From Candidatus Nitrosotenuis aquarius (lineage in GTDB: Archaea; Thermoproteota; Nitrososphaeria; Nitrososphaerales; Nitrosopumilaceae): a stretch of 64,000 bases of DNA. The DNA is taken from positions 894,328-958,327 of the forward strand of contig NZ_CP024808.1 in NCBI RefSeq assembly GCF_002787055.1, written 5' to 3'. The first letter of the stretch is position 1. Every line of letters begins with the position of its first letter. The translations under genes were made by a program, and so were the position numbers. The notes under the pieces were generated by a model. The model was not told where the DNA came from. It was given only the letters and a program-made list of their open reading frames with translations, and ran no database searches. Positions 25,657 through 34,176 of the stretch are shown one piece after another.

Positions 25657-26004
25657 TTACGTAATCCCCATGCTTGCCATCAATATAGTCCTTGAACCAT
25701 ATGCTATTAGGCCTGCCATTCCAGCAATGCATCCGTACGTTACTGCTTTTTCGTATGATCGTCCCTGCTTTAGCTCCAGCAATATGACACGCAATCCATT
25801 GAATCCGTGTACCGACAGCAACACCAAGATCAGCTCCAGCATTATCGCATATGGAAGGTACTTGTAGTTTGCAAGGACGTTCTCATATGCCAGAGAATCC
25901 TCATAGTTCATCATTGTAACTCGAAACAAAACATGTACTGCGACTAGCACTACGGCAGCAAGGGCTGTCCCATAGTGGATTTTCATTATTGTACTTTCGC
26001 GCAT
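25657..26004 (-). CDS. sdhD: Succinate dehydrogenase membrane anchor subunit (SdhD-like)
   Basis: A 115-residue hydrophobic protein with three predicted membrane helices (about residues 10-28, 51-70 and 90-108). The conserved-type His sits in LVAVHVLFRV near 20 and LSVHGFNGLRV near 66, candidates for haem or quinone-site ligands. An in-frame TTG upstream exists, but ATG at 26004 lies one base after the sdhC stop and gives a normal length. Assigned by position between sdhC and sdhB and by its helices; sequence in this subunit is poorly conserved. Confidence 0.85.
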   Translation of the reverse strand: MRESTIMKIHYGTALAAVVLVAVHVLFRVTMMNYEDSLAYENVLANYKYLPYAIMLELILVLLSVHGFNGLRVILLELKQGRSYEKAVTYGCIAGMAGLIAYGSRTILMASMGIT

Positions 26005-26005
26005 T

Positions 26006-26437
26006 TTATTCACCAAACAATACTGACATGCCATACATCATTGCAAGTGCTGCAAGACCAATTGATGCGTAAATGCAAAGCTTGTGCATGTTGTTTTGTG
26101 ACGCCGGAGTGTATGGATAGTCAGGTCGTGCAGGCTTGCCAACGCCGAACCCGCCGTGTCCTAGCATAACTCGAATTCCGTTTGCAGTATGAAATACACA
26201 CATGCCAATTACCAGTGTCAGAACCACATGTCCCTCTGTGGTTTGGGTAAGGCTAAGGAAATTATCCCATGCCGTCTTACCGTTGACAATGTTGCTTGTC
26301 TCATAGACATGCCCAATCAGATATGCCAAGAGGCCAAGACCCGTGATTCTCATCAGCCAATAGGCAAAGCGCTCTATTCCGTATCGGCCTGGGTTTGCCA
26401 TGCCTTTGATTCCCTCACGATTTTCGTTTCGTTTCAT
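26006..26437 (-). CDS. sdhC: Succinate dehydrogenase cytochrome b subunit (SdhC-like)
   Basis: A 143-residue membrane anchor with three predicted helices (about 22-44, 70-90, 118-140). The pattern RYGIERFAYWLMRITGLG near 18-35 with HVYETSN near 43 and FHTANGIRVMLGHGG near 82-96 is typical of the SdhC family, including the haem-ligand His. Its ATG overlaps the TAA of sdhA by one base. With SdhD it holds the SdhAB head to the membrane. Confidence 0.92.
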   Translation of the reverse strand: MKRNENREGIKGMANPGRYGIERFAYWLMRITGLGLLAYLIGHVYETSNIVNGKTAWDNFLSLTQTTEGHVVLTLVIGMCVFHTANGIRVMLGHGGFGVGKPARPDYPYTPASQNNMHKLCIYASIGLAALAMMYGMSVLFGE

Positions 26438-28149
26438 TAGTATTTTCTCTCCACTGGTTGGTATCTAGTTATGGTTACTGGGTGCTTTTTCATTATTGGC
26501 TCTTTTGGATCATAGTAAGCAAGTGTGTGGTGTAAAAAGTTTGCATCGTCTCTGCTTGGATAGTCCAGTCTTGCATGGGCCCCACGAGATTCGCGCCTAT
26601 TGATTGCACCAATTAGCACTACTTCGGCCACTCTAAACATCGAATCAAGCTCCATCACATTGGAAAAGTTTGTGTTGTATTCCTTTGCCTTGTCATCCAC
26701 ATGCTTCCAGGTCCTTGCCTTTAGTTCGCGCAGTTTTTTGAGTCCTTCGACCAGATCGGATTCTGTTCTGTATACGTATGCCTTATCATTCATTGTATCG
26801 GTGAGCTCTTGTCGTATTTCGTATGGGTTGTATTCTCCTTGTCCGCGGAATATTCCGTCATAGATTCTTTTTTCTTCCAGTGTAACTAGTTGATGCGGGA
26901 ATTGCGATGAGGTCTTTGCGTTTAGTGCATATTCTGCTGCATTTTTTCCCGTGATCTTGCCCCAAACAATACATTCAGACGTAGAGTTTGCCCCAAGTCT
27001 GTTTGCACCATGGACGGAATTGCATGCAGCTTCGCCTGCTGCCCAGACTCCTTTGAGTTCTGTTGCGCCATCGATGTTTGTGTGAATTCCACCCATCATG
27101 TAGTGACATACTGGTCTGATGTCAAGGGGCTCCTGCGCAGGGTCTATTCCAGAGAACTTGATTGATATTTCTCGGATTGCACCTAGTTTTTCCTTGATTG
27201 CTTCGTCGCCAATATGTCGCAGGTCTAGCTTCATGCAGTCAACCCCTGTTTCGTGTTTGAATCCACGTCCCTCACGGATTTCACTCATAATTGATCTTGA
27301 TACTATATCACGAGGGGCAAGTTCCATCTTGCTTGGAGCGTACCGCTTCATGAATCTCTCACCATCCTTGTTAAGTAAGTAACCGCCTTCTCCTCGAGCT
27401 GCTTCTGTAATTAGAATTCCAGATGGCAAGATTCCAGTTGGATGAAACTGGACAAATTCCATGTCCTTTAATGCAAGGCCTGCCCTGTACGCCATATCCA
27501 AACCATCAGGTGTTGAAGACAGCGCATATGTAGAAAACGAGTAAATTCTTCCCGCTCCGCCTGTTGCAATTATCATTGCTTTTGCTCGAATTGTGTAAAA
27601 TGTACCACTTGACAACTCTATTGCAGTAACTCCCATGAATTGCTGGCCATCATGAATTATTGCGGTAACAAACCATTCGTTGAGAAATGAAATGTTATCA
27701 AATTTCAGACAAGTATCATAGAGTGTCTGCATTTCAAAAAAACCAACCTTGTCTGAGGCAAATGTAGCGCGTGGGAAGCTGTAACCCCCAAAGTGTCTTT
27801 GCGCAATTCGTCCGTCCTTTCTTCTAGACCATGGCATCCCCCAGTGCTCTAGCTGATAGACCTCTCTTGGCATTTCCTTGCAGAGTCGCTCTGCAACATC
27901 TTGGTCTGCCAAAAAATCGCTTCCTTTAACGGTATCATAAATATGAGACTCTATACTGTCTCCTTCTTCTTCAAACAGTGCTGCAGCTGTTCCACCCTCG
28001 GCAGAAACAGAGTGAGAACGCATTACCTGAACTTTGGATATGACTCCTATCTTTAGATTCGAGCTTGTCTTTGCTGCCTCTATTGCCGCTCGAAGACCTG
28101 CAAGACCCGATCCAACAATAATCAGATCATATTCGATAGAATCAACCAT
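26437..28149 (-). CDS. sdhA: Succinate dehydrogenase flavoprotein subunit
   Basis: FAD-linked catalytic subunit oxidising succinate to fumarate, 570 residues. The FAD-binding GSGLAGLRAAIEAA is near 13-26. The covalent flavin His is in MRSHSVSAEGG near 43-53, the substrate-site HPTGI near 237 and RGEGGYLLN near 252, and the catalytic Arg region RLGANSTSE near 384. It is the first gene of the sdhACDB operon. A minus-strand CATATTTATC box lies about 29 nt upstream of the ATG, facing a divergent PadR regulator. Confidence 0.97.
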   Translation of the reverse strand: MVDSIEYDLIIVGSGLAGLRAAIEAAKTSSNLKIGVISKVQVMRSHSVSAEGGTAAALFEEEGDSIESHIYDTVKGSDFLADQDVAERLCKEMPREVYQLEHWGMPWSRRKDGRIAQRHFGGYSFPRATFASDKVGFFEMQTLYDTCLKFDNISFLNEWFVTAIIHDGQQFMGVTAIELSSGTFYTIRAKAMIIATGGAGRIYSFSTYALSSTPDGLDMAYRAGLALKDMEFVQFHPTGILPSGILITEAARGEGGYLLNKDGERFMKRYAPSKMELAPRDIVSRSIMSEIREGRGFKHETGVDCMKLDLRHIGDEAIKEKLGAIREISIKFSGIDPAQEPLDIRPVCHYMMGGIHTNIDGATELKGVWAAGEAACNSVHGANRLGANSTSECIVWGKITGKNAAEYALNAKTSSQFPHQLVTLEEKRIYDGIFRGQGEYNPYEIRQELTDTMNDKAYVYRTESDLVEGLKKLRELKARTWKHVDDKAKEYNTNFSNVMELDSMFRVAEVVLIGAINRRESRGAHARLDYPSRDDANFLHHTLAYYDPKEPIMKKHPVTITRYQPVERKY

Positions 28150-28173
28150 CTGCTATTGGACCTCCAAAAATCG

Positions 28174-28183
28174 GATAAATATG
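28174..28183 (-). promoter_or_regulatory. TATA-like box for the sdh operon
   Basis: Minus-strand CATATTTATC is centred about 29 nt before the sdhA ATG. It lies 45 nt from the TATA box of the divergent PadR gene, so one regulator bound between them could affect both. Confidence 0.45.
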
Positions 28184-28228
28184 TATTCAAAAGAAAAACG
28201 CCAGAATTTTCGCATAATCCTTATATTT

Positions 28229-28252
28229 ATCGCTAGTGATATCGCTAGCGAT
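28229..28252 (+). promoter_or_regulatory. Tandem palindromic operator at the PadR promoter
   Basis: Two 12-bp units abut: ATCGCTAGTGAT (28229-28240, palindromic but for one pair) and ATCGCTAGCGAT (28241-28252, perfect palindrome). They start right after the TATA-like TTATATTTA (28221-28229) and end inside the start codon, so they cover the transcription start. PadR dimers bind such sites; repression of the gene by its own product is the natural inference. Confidence 0.6.
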
Positions 28253-28757
28253 GGTATCAGAGTGGTTTCAGCGAGTAGGAAGCTCAGTTCCTCGAGGATT
28301 CTCCAGGCATTACATTTTAGAATTATTGTCCACGAAACCGCACACAGGCAAAGAGATCATCGATTCAGCAGAAGCTCAAAGTGAGGGAATGTGGAAACCA
28401 TCACCAGGATTGATCTATCCGCTTTTGGGAAGACTGCTGGACGAAGGACTAGTTGAGGAGACAAAGGATGGAAAATACCAGATAACAAAGAAGGGCAAGG
28501 CAACATCCGAAGACCTAGAAAAGATAAACCAAGTGATAAAAAATCAGCTGGACGTCCTAATGAGAGTCAAAAACGTGGGAAGATTTGTAGCAATGGACCT
28601 AATTGAGCGAATGAACATGATGGGCACCCTGCTATCATCTAATGTCTCCAAGATGACCAAAGACGAAATGTCAAAATACAGAAAGTTCCTCCAAAACGAG
28701 CTGCAAAAGATAGATGCTCAGGAATCAAAGCAGGGAAAAGAGATTAAAATCGACTAG
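28251..28757 (+). CDS. PadR-family transcriptional regulator
   Basis: A 168-residue regulator. The winged-helix domain occupies about residues 10-95: YILELLSTKPHTGKEIID, then SPGLIYPLLGRLLDEGLVEE, which is the PadR recognition region, then the wing KYQITKKGKATSED. A C-terminal helical domain (95-168) should mediate dimerisation. ATG at 28251 is set by a TATA box about 26 nt upstream. Two abutting palindromes cover the transcription start. It is divergent from sdhACDB and overlaps the stop of the secreted-protein gene by 4 nt. The effector is unknown. Confidence 0.92.
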   Translation: MVSEWFQRVGSSVPRGFSRHYILELLSTKPHTGKEIIDSAEAQSEGMWKPSPGLIYPLLGRLLDEGLVEETKDGKYQITKKGKATSEDLEKINQVIKNQLDVLMRVKNVGRFVAMDLIERMNMMGTLLSSNVSKMTKDEMSKYRKFLQNELQKIDAQESKQGKEIKID

Positions 28758-29560
28758 GAAGCATGACCCATGCTTCTTAGCATGTCTGCAGTGTATGTAG
28801 ATACGCATGCCACCGCACCATTATTTCGGGTGACCTTTTCATAGCCATCACGGCACTCTATATTTTGCAATGGGACCTTCTTTTGTAGTTGTTTTAGTGG
28901 TGGTGGCGGTGGTGTTTTTGCTGGTGGCGCTAGCTTTTCAGTAATGTCTTTGCCACCTACTTTGATTGCATCATACAATACATTATAGCCAGTGTGCCTT
29001 TTTGCATCCATTGTTTGGATTATGATATCAGAATTATCTAGTGATCGTAGTATCTTAAATGACATTTCAACTTTGGTCCTATACGAGTCAACCTCAGATG
29101 CAGTAATTGCGACATCCTTGAGCAGTCCCGTAGGATCATCGACTTTGGTGGTCTGCGATACATCAGAGTTCGAGGCAAGAGGCCTGTTCAACAATCCAGT
29201 AAAGGGTTGTTGAAATGATATTGTGGCAAGTATGTTTTTGTGTCTGTCATCCTCAAAGCTGCCTATTGATAGCGAGACATCTCTAAGATAGGTTGCGCCA
29301 GAATTTTCATATGTTATAATCTTGACATTTACTGGTTGCCCAGTTCTAAGTGCGGTTGTTGGCACTGTTTGTGTTCTTTCTGCAACATCAAATGACTTGT
29401 CGTTAATTGTAAAGCCTTTTTCGACTACTTTTTGTCCAGTGTATAACACACCAAGTGTTGGTGGTTCGCAGTCCCTTCGGCATCCAGTGTCTGCAAAACT
29501 AGTTGAGATTAATGATACGGAAAATAATGCAAGGACTGCAACAAAAACAATCTTTATCAT
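28754..29560 (-). CDS. Secreted protein with N- and C-terminal Cys motifs, paralogue 1
   Basis: I know no function for this 268-residue exported protein. Residues 1-23 form a signal peptide ending near TSFADTG. Then comes a Cys pair CRRDCEPPTLGV (near 27-38), a beta-rich middle of about 150 residues, a Pro-rich linker (APPAKTPPPPP near 207-217) and a C-terminal motif CRDGYEKVTRNNGAVACV with TADMLRSMG. The same layout recurs in the gene upstream, so the two arose by duplication. The C-terminal Cys motif resembles one recurrent in thaumarchaeal surface proteins. The two Cys pairs probably form disulfides. Confidence 0.82.
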   Translation of the reverse strand: MIKIVFVAVLALFSVSLISTSFADTGCRRDCEPPTLGVLYTGQKVVEKGFTINDKSFDVAERTQTVPTTALRTGQPVNVKIITYENSGATYLRDVSLSIGSFEDDRHKNILATISFQQPFTGLLNRPLASNSDVSQTTKVDDPTGLLKDVAITASEVDSYRTKVEMSFKILRSLDNSDIIIQTMDAKRHTGYNVLYDAIKVGGKDITEKLAPPAKTPPPPPLKQLQKKVPLQNIECRDGYEKVTRNNGAVACVSTYTADMLRSMGHAS

Positions 29561-29649
29561 CAGTTTTTGGGTAAGATGCCTGATAAATAAATTCTATGTA
29601 AATAGAATAATATCATATAATAAAAAAGCAAAAAGAAATGGTTGTAGAA

Positions 29650-30429
29650 TTATTCAACCAATCCCCATGCTCTTAGTGTGTCTGCAGTGAATGGATAGAC
29701 GCATGCTGGAGTGCCAGTTACGCGAATTACTAGTTCCAATCCTTGTCTGCATTCTACATCTTGTGGAGCAATTCCATCATTTACTTGCTGTAATGGTGGA
29801 GGAACATATGGTGATTGTACAGGAACATATTCGATTATCTCTTCACCGGTTGCTTTGACTGCGTTGAGAAATACGTTGCTTCTTGAGCTTCGCTCCTCAT
29901 CCCACATTTCAACAACTAGAGCAGAGGTCTCAAATGGCTTTACTGGCTTGAATGAATATACTACCTCTGTACGCCATTGGTCAAGTTGTGTTGCCTTGAC
30001 ATTGACGTCCTTGACATAACCATTGGCATCCGTGACCTCAAATGACTGCACACCGTCAAAGGTCTGGTCAAACGAGATCAGGACTTTGTCGTTTTGGTTT
30101 TTGTCATCCATATAGTCAGTTATTGCTATTGAGGCGTGTCTGAATTCATCCACTCCATCATTTTCGTAAATCATGAGCTTTACCTTTGCAGTGTTGCCTG
30201 TGGTAAAGGTCATGGTTGGATTTGTCTGAATTTGGTGGTCTACCTCAAAGGTTCTGCCATTAATTGCCAACCCATAATCAATTACTCGCTGTCCACTGTC
30301 TGTGACGCCAAGGGTTGGTGCTTCACAGTCTCGGCTACAGTTTGCATTTTCTGATGCATAAACATTAGCTGTAAACAGTGAGATTGAAAGAATTCCTGCT
30401 GCAATCAATACTTGTAATAGCTTGGTCAT
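29650..30429 (-). CDS. Secreted protein with N- and C-terminal Cys motifs, paralogue 2
   Basis: A 259-residue paralogue of the downstream neighbour. It has a signal peptide (residues 1-25, ending YASENA), the Cys pair CSRDCEAPTLGV near 31-42, the shared segments GQRVIDYGLAINGRTFEV and LIYEND-type strand, a Pro-containing linker (SPYVPPPLQQ near 206) and a C-terminal CRQGLELVIRVTGTPACV with TADTLRAWG. The two proteins share both ends best. The genes are 89 nt apart, and each seems to have its own promoter. Function unknown; an extracellular or cell-surface role is inferred from export. Confidence 0.82.
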   Translation of the reverse strand: MTKLLQVLIAAGILSISLFTANVYASENANCSRDCEAPTLGVTDSGQRVIDYGLAINGRTFEVDHQIQTNPTMTFTTGNTAKVKLMIYENDGVDEFRHASIAITDYMDDKNQNDKVLISFDQTFDGVQSFEVTDANGYVKDVNVKATQLDQWRTEVVYSFKPVKPFETSALVVEMWDEERSSRSNVFLNAVKATGEEIIEYVPVQSPYVPPPLQQVNDGIAPQDVECRQGLELVIRVTGTPACVYPFTADTLRAWGLVE

Positions 30430-30541
30430 TGATTTTGAGTCGAGTCCGGCGATAATTAAATCCTATGTAGAATAGGTAAGTGTTTTTGCAAATTATGGAT
30501 CAAATGTAGCTATTCATAAATAACAAAGTCAACCATGTTTT

Positions 30542-31405
30542 TTGTTGAAGACCCTCAAGCAGCTTATCAATGATCCATCAAAACCGCTTGTGATTCCTGG
30601 CGTCTATGACGCAATTGGTGCAAAAATTGCGCAAAAGGTGGGCTTTGAGGCGATGTTCCAAACTGGATACGGTACATCTGCCACATTATTTGGAATGCCT
30701 GACTATGGATTCATAGGAGCTACAGAGACCACCGAAAACGCAAGGAGAATTTGCAGAGCAGTCTCAGTTCCGGTGATAGTTGATTCCGATACCGGCTATG
30801 GGAATGCATTGTCTGTATGGAAGCTTGTAAACGAACTACAGTCTGCAGGTGCTGCCGGAATATTCCTAGAAGACCAGAGATGGCCCAAGCGGTGTGGCCA
30901 CATGGCGGGAAAAGAAGTAATTGAAAAAGAAGAGTATGCAGAAAAACTTCAAGCTGCAGTTGACGCCAAAAAAAGCAAGGACTTTATCATTGTTGCAAGA
31001 ACGGATGCTCGGGCAACCAGGGGCCTAGATGAGGCAATAGAGCGCGCAAAATACTATAAAAAAATCGGTGCAGACGCAGTCTTTGTAGAGGCTCCAAGAT
31101 CAATTGACGAGATGAAAAAAATCGGCAAAGAGATCAATGCGCCACTTGTTGCAAACATGATAGAGGGCGGAGCAACACCGGTCCTGTCTGCCAAGGAACT
31201 GCACAAAATGGGCTTTAAGATAATCCTGTATCCACTTTCGGTTCTTTATGCCAATACGTTTGCCTCACTTGCTATTCTCAAGGAGCTAAAAAAATCAGGC
31301 ACGACAAAAAGACTGGCAAAAAATGTCGTTACCTTTGATCAATTCAACGATATTGTGGAACTATCAAAATTTCGAAACATGGAAAACCGCTACAAAAGTG
31401 GATAA
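30542..31405 (+). CDS. Isocitrate lyase/PEP mutase-family enzyme
   Basis: A 287-residue TIM-barrel enzyme. The metal-binding DSDTGYGN is near residues 81-88, EDQRWPKRCGHM near 117-128 contains the K(K/R)CGH motif that marks true C-C lyases of the family, and ARTDAR is near 159. This fits methylisocitrate lyase, dimethylmalate lyase or a related carboxylic-acid lyase rather than PEP mutase. A TATA-like ATTCATAAATA is centred about 26 nt before the TTG used here; a second in-frame TTG follows directly. No methylcitrate genes are nearby. Confidence 0.88.
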   Translation: MLKTLKQLINDPSKPLVIPGVYDAIGAKIAQKVGFEAMFQTGYGTSATLFGMPDYGFIGATETTENARRICRAVSVPVIVDSDTGYGNALSVWKLVNELQSAGAAGIFLEDQRWPKRCGHMAGKEVIEKEEYAEKLQAAVDAKKSKDFIIVARTDARATRGLDEAIERAKYYKKIGADAVFVEAPRSIDEMKKIGKEINAPLVANMIEGGATPVLSAKELHKMGFKIILYPLSVLYANTFASLAILKELKKSGTTKRLAKNVVTFDQFNDIVELSKFRNMENRYKSG

Positions 31406-31431
31406 ATAAAAAAGTCCAAGTAAAGAAACGA

Positions 31432-31716
31432 TTAAGATGCGTTTCTTTTTACTTCGATTTCTATTGTGGATACGTTTCGTGACTTGCCGTCTTTGGATTC
31501 TAGTTGTTCAGAGCCTATCTTGATTTGGCCAATGGAATATCCAGCATTTTCTGTTTTGCGTGAGATGATTTGTGCAACATCTACTGCGCGTCCAATGCTT
31601 AGTCCTCTAGCCTTGATATGCACTGATGGAAGATTAGCCAACTGAATAAGCGTAGATGTTACATACGCCATCAATGGCTTCTTGCCAATGAAAATTACGT
31701 CTCTGTTTTCGGACAT
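31432..31716 (-). CDS. albA: DNA/RNA-binding protein Alba
   Basis: Small dimeric chromatin protein, 94 residues. The family pattern is visible: VIFIGKKPLMAYVTSTLIQL near 7-26 with the Lys that contacts DNA, then ARGLSIGRAVDVAQIISRK near 36-54 and the beta hairpin GSEQLESKDGKSRNVSTIEI near 68-87. The paired-Lys position is GKKP rather than the crenarchaeal KPxxNY form. It has a single-gene transcription unit convergent with the lyase. Confidence 0.95.
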   Translation of the reverse strand: MSENRDVIFIGKKPLMAYVTSTLIQLANLPSVHIKARGLSIGRAVDVAQIISRKTENAGYSIGQIKIGSEQLESKDGKSRNVSTIEIEVKRNAS

Positions 31717-31813
31717 GCACTAATCACAGACATCGATAATTTAAAGCTAAAAACAAAATTCTTGCTTGCAATTCAAAAATTTCTTATTTGCTTACATGTG
31801 CAATACACAAAGG

Positions 31814-32362
31814 ATGGATTCTGAGCAATTCAAAAAAGTCCTGCAGTCTGGCTCAAAGGAAGACAAAATCATTGCGCTAGAATCATTATCAAATTCTACC
31901 AATGGTGAGATTTTGCAGTCCATAATTTCCATATTTGATGATGAAGACATTGAATTAAGGGGTGAAGCATTTAGTACTCTGCTTTTAAATGACAACGACA
32001 TTTCCGAGGTTTTGCTTGCAAATCTGAAAAGCAAAAGCAAGAACATTCGTGGATATTGTGCGCTGGTATTGGCAAATAGAAACGATAGAGTGGCAGTATC
32101 AGAAATAATTCAGCTTACTGAAGACAGTAGTGCGATGGTACGCTCCTGTGCAGTAGGCGCATTAGGCTTTCTTAGGGCGGTAGAAGCCACATCTGCAATA
32201 CAAAAATGCCTCGATGATCCGAACTTGGAAGTAAAAAAAAGCGCAATAAAATCAGCAATCGACATCGGCGACAAGTCTTTGCTGATGAGATTAGAGAATC
32301 TAACGCATGACGGAGATCCGGAGATTAGCAGTCTGCTAGTTATTGCCAGAAATAATTTGTAA
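31814..32362 (+). CDS. HEAT-repeat protein
   Basis: A 182-residue alpha-solenoid protein made of about five HEAT/PBS-lyase-like repeats, for example EDIELRGEAFSTLLLND, SKNIRGYCALVLANRND, SAMVRSCAVGALGFLR and PNLEVKKSAIKSAIDIGD, spaced about 31 residues. Such proteins are scaffolds; no partner is evident. Earlier in-frame starts exist (31766), but the ATG at 31814 lies 26 nt after a TTTCTTATTTG element and is preferred. It is convergent with tRNA-Ala, whose 3' end is two bases away. Confidence 0.8.
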   Translation: MDSEQFKKVLQSGSKEDKIIALESLSNSTNGEILQSIISIFDDEDIELRGEAFSTLLLNDNDISEVLLANLKSKSKNIRGYCALVLANRNDRVAVSEIIQLTEDSSAMVRSCAVGALGFLRAVEATSAIQKCLDDPNLEVKKSAIKSAIDIGDKSLLMRLENLTHDGDPEISSLLVIARNNL

Positions 32363-32363
32363 G

Positions 32364-32437
32364 TGGACCGGGAGGGATTTGAACCCTCGATCTCACCCAT
32401 GCCAAGGGCGTATCCTACCAGTCTAGACGACCGGCCC
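32364..32437 (-). tRNA. tRNA-Ala (anticodon GGC)
   Basis: Acceptor GGGCCGG pairs with CCGGTCC, including the G3-U70 wobble that identifies tRNA-Ala; discriminator A. The anticodon stem CGCCC/GGGTG encloses TTGGCAT (GGC). The T-arm GAGGG-TTCAAAT-CCCTC is fully paired. Confidence 0.96.
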
Positions 32438-32557
32438 ACAAAACCAAACTGGTTCGCCTTTGAAGTTTTCAGATCGATTATTAACGTTTAGCTGGAAAAA
32501 AGAAATTTGATTATCATTTAACATAAAATATTTAACCGTCAGCAGACAGGTCTTGAT

Positions 32558-33400
32558 GTGGTAGTAGAAAACAAAGCAACCATCACTTATATTCAATTAC
32601 TAAAAGAAGACTTGGCGATTTTCCGTCTTGTTCCAAATGACGGAGTGATTCCAGATTACAAGGCTGGTCAATTCCTGACAATTGGAATGAATGTTCCAAG
32701 TGAGGGTAAAGTAATCCGACGAGCATATTCCATTGCATCAAATCCGGAGAACAAAAAATACATCGAGCTTGTAATTAGATGGGTAAGAAAGCCACTTCCA
32801 GGACGACTAACTACGCAACTGTTCAATGCAAAGGAAGGCGACGAGGTGACTTGGATTAGGCCAACAGGCGCGGCATTACTAATTAACGACAAGCTTCCAA
32901 ATGGACAAAAAGACGAGCGAAGAATTGTTTGCCTTGGAGGCGGAACAGGAGTTGCTCCATTTGTCAGCTTTGCACAACATTTGCACGCAGTAGGCGACAA
33001 ACGCGAAGTTGTTGTTTTACACGGGGCAAGCTATGTGGATGAGCTAAGCTACAAGGAACTCTTTACCAATCTTGAAATGGAGAGCATCGACAAAGGCCGC
33101 GACAAGTGGAATTTTAGATATCGTGCAGCAGTCAGCAGACCACAGGAATGGTTTAACCGTTCTTGGAGTGGGCAAACAGGTAGGGTAGAAACATTCCTAA
33201 GATCAAAGGACGGCGAACCATCACCGCTAGAGCAGATGATTGGCGAGCGAGTGACTCCGCAAAACACAATGTTTTACATTTGCGGATGGCAGGGAACCAT
33301 CGACGGCTGTATGGATTATCTTGGTGCCAAGGGATTTGTCACAGAGAGAAACAAGCGCCCAGATGGAAGCTTTGAAGTAAAGTACGAGTCTTACGGATAA
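32558..33400 (+). CDS. Ferredoxin-NADP reductase-like flavoprotein
   Basis: A 280-residue reductase of the FNR superfamily. The FAD-binding RRAYSIASNP is near residues 51-60. The NAD(P)-binding GGGTGVAPFVSFAQHL is near 128-143, and the C-terminal YICGWQGTIDGCMDYL near 247-262 matches the conserved CG pocket. No N-terminal signal is present and no iron-sulfur domain is fused, so it likely exchanges electrons with a separate ferredoxin such as the one at 44 kb. A TATA-like AATATTTAA about 27 nt upstream fixes the GTG start. Confidence 0.9.
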   Translation: MVVENKATITYIQLLKEDLAIFRLVPNDGVIPDYKAGQFLTIGMNVPSEGKVIRRAYSIASNPENKKYIELVIRWVRKPLPGRLTTQLFNAKEGDEVTWIRPTGAALLINDKLPNGQKDERRIVCLGGGTGVAPFVSFAQHLHAVGDKREVVVLHGASYVDELSYKELFTNLEMESIDKGRDKWNFRYRAAVSRPQEWFNRSWSGQTGRVETFLRSKDGEPSPLEQMIGERVTPQNTMFYICGWQGTIDGCMDYLGAKGFVTERNKRPDGSFEVKYESYG

Positions 33401-33436
33401 CTCAAAGGTAATATTGTTTAGTTTTGTCCCAAATTC

Positions 33437-33510
33437 GGGGACGTAGGTTAGCTTGGTATACTGCCAGCCTCGGGCGCTGGAGATCATGGGTTCAAGTCCC
33501 ATCGTCCCCA
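33437..33510 (+). tRNA. tRNA-Pro (anticodon CGG)
   Basis: Acceptor GGGGACG pairs with CGTCCCC, discriminator A. The anticodon stem CCAGC/GCTGG encloses CTCGGGC (CGG). The T-arm ATGGG-TTCAAGT-CCCAT is fully paired. No intron and no encoded CCA. Confidence 0.96.
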
Positions 33511-33547
33511 CATTAATTGAAATAGTACCAAAAAATACCAAATTCGC

Positions 33548-34150
33548 TTGACCGTTGTAATTTACCTTGCACACCTAAATCCACTGACCAACGCACATGT
33601 AGAAATCATAAATGACCTAAAAAAAGAAGACAAAGTAATAGTGATGCCCGTTGTATTTTTGGATGACGGCGTTGAGATAAACAGCAAGAGTTTTCCATTC
33701 AGCTATGAGATACGAAAAAAGATGCTGTTTTCGGTGTTTGGTGACTCTATTGGGGTATCCTCAAACTATACGTTTCATGCCCCGTTTTACCGATATTTTC
33801 CACCTGTCTTGTCCCCATACTCATGGAAGCTGCGTTCACAAATCCTGGACGGAGTAGGGAATGACTATTACACATACACTGGCGATAAAACCGAAGGCCT
33901 AATGCTCAAGGCATACAGGCTTAATCCACGGGTGGGCGCACGTAGGGCTCTGTCGGCATCCTCAGTCAAGGACAAACTGTACGAATCTGCAAATGGAAAA
34001 AAGACAGACTGGAGAAGCGATGTTCCAGAACAAGTAGCAAAAATAATTGAGGAAAACTGGGCCGTTGTTGAAAAATACGCAAATTCTGAAGACATGACTA
34101 CCAGAGTTGCGGGAATGAAATTCCCAAAGGCCGGCCTCAAGACAAGATAG
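33548..34150 (+). CDS. Nucleotidylyltransferase-fold protein with degenerate motifs
   Basis: A 200-residue protein that looks like a cytidylyl/adenylyltransferase of the HxGH superfamily. The N-terminus VIYLAHLNPLTNAHVEII (near 4-21) fits GxFxPxHxGH, with TNAH at the HxGH site. The C-terminal SASSVKDKLYE near 150 sits where ISSTxIR-type phosphate-binding motifs occur. Both motifs are altered (no Gly in HxGH, Lys-Asp for the Arg), so substrate and activity are uncertain. The middle is rich in Tyr and Pro (APFYRYFPPVLSPYSW). The TTG start lies 37 nt after tRNA-Pro. Confidence 0.65.
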   Translation: MTVVIYLAHLNPLTNAHVEIINDLKKEDKVIVMPVVFLDDGVEINSKSFPFSYEIRKKMLFSVFGDSIGVSSNYTFHAPFYRYFPPVLSPYSWKLRSQILDGVGNDYYTYTGDKTEGLMLKAYRLNPRVGARRALSASSVKDKLYESANGKKTDWRSDVPEQVAKIIEENWAVVEKYANSEDMTTRVAGMKFPKAGLKTR

Positions 34151-34176
34151 ATTAATGCCATTGCAAAAATCACACT

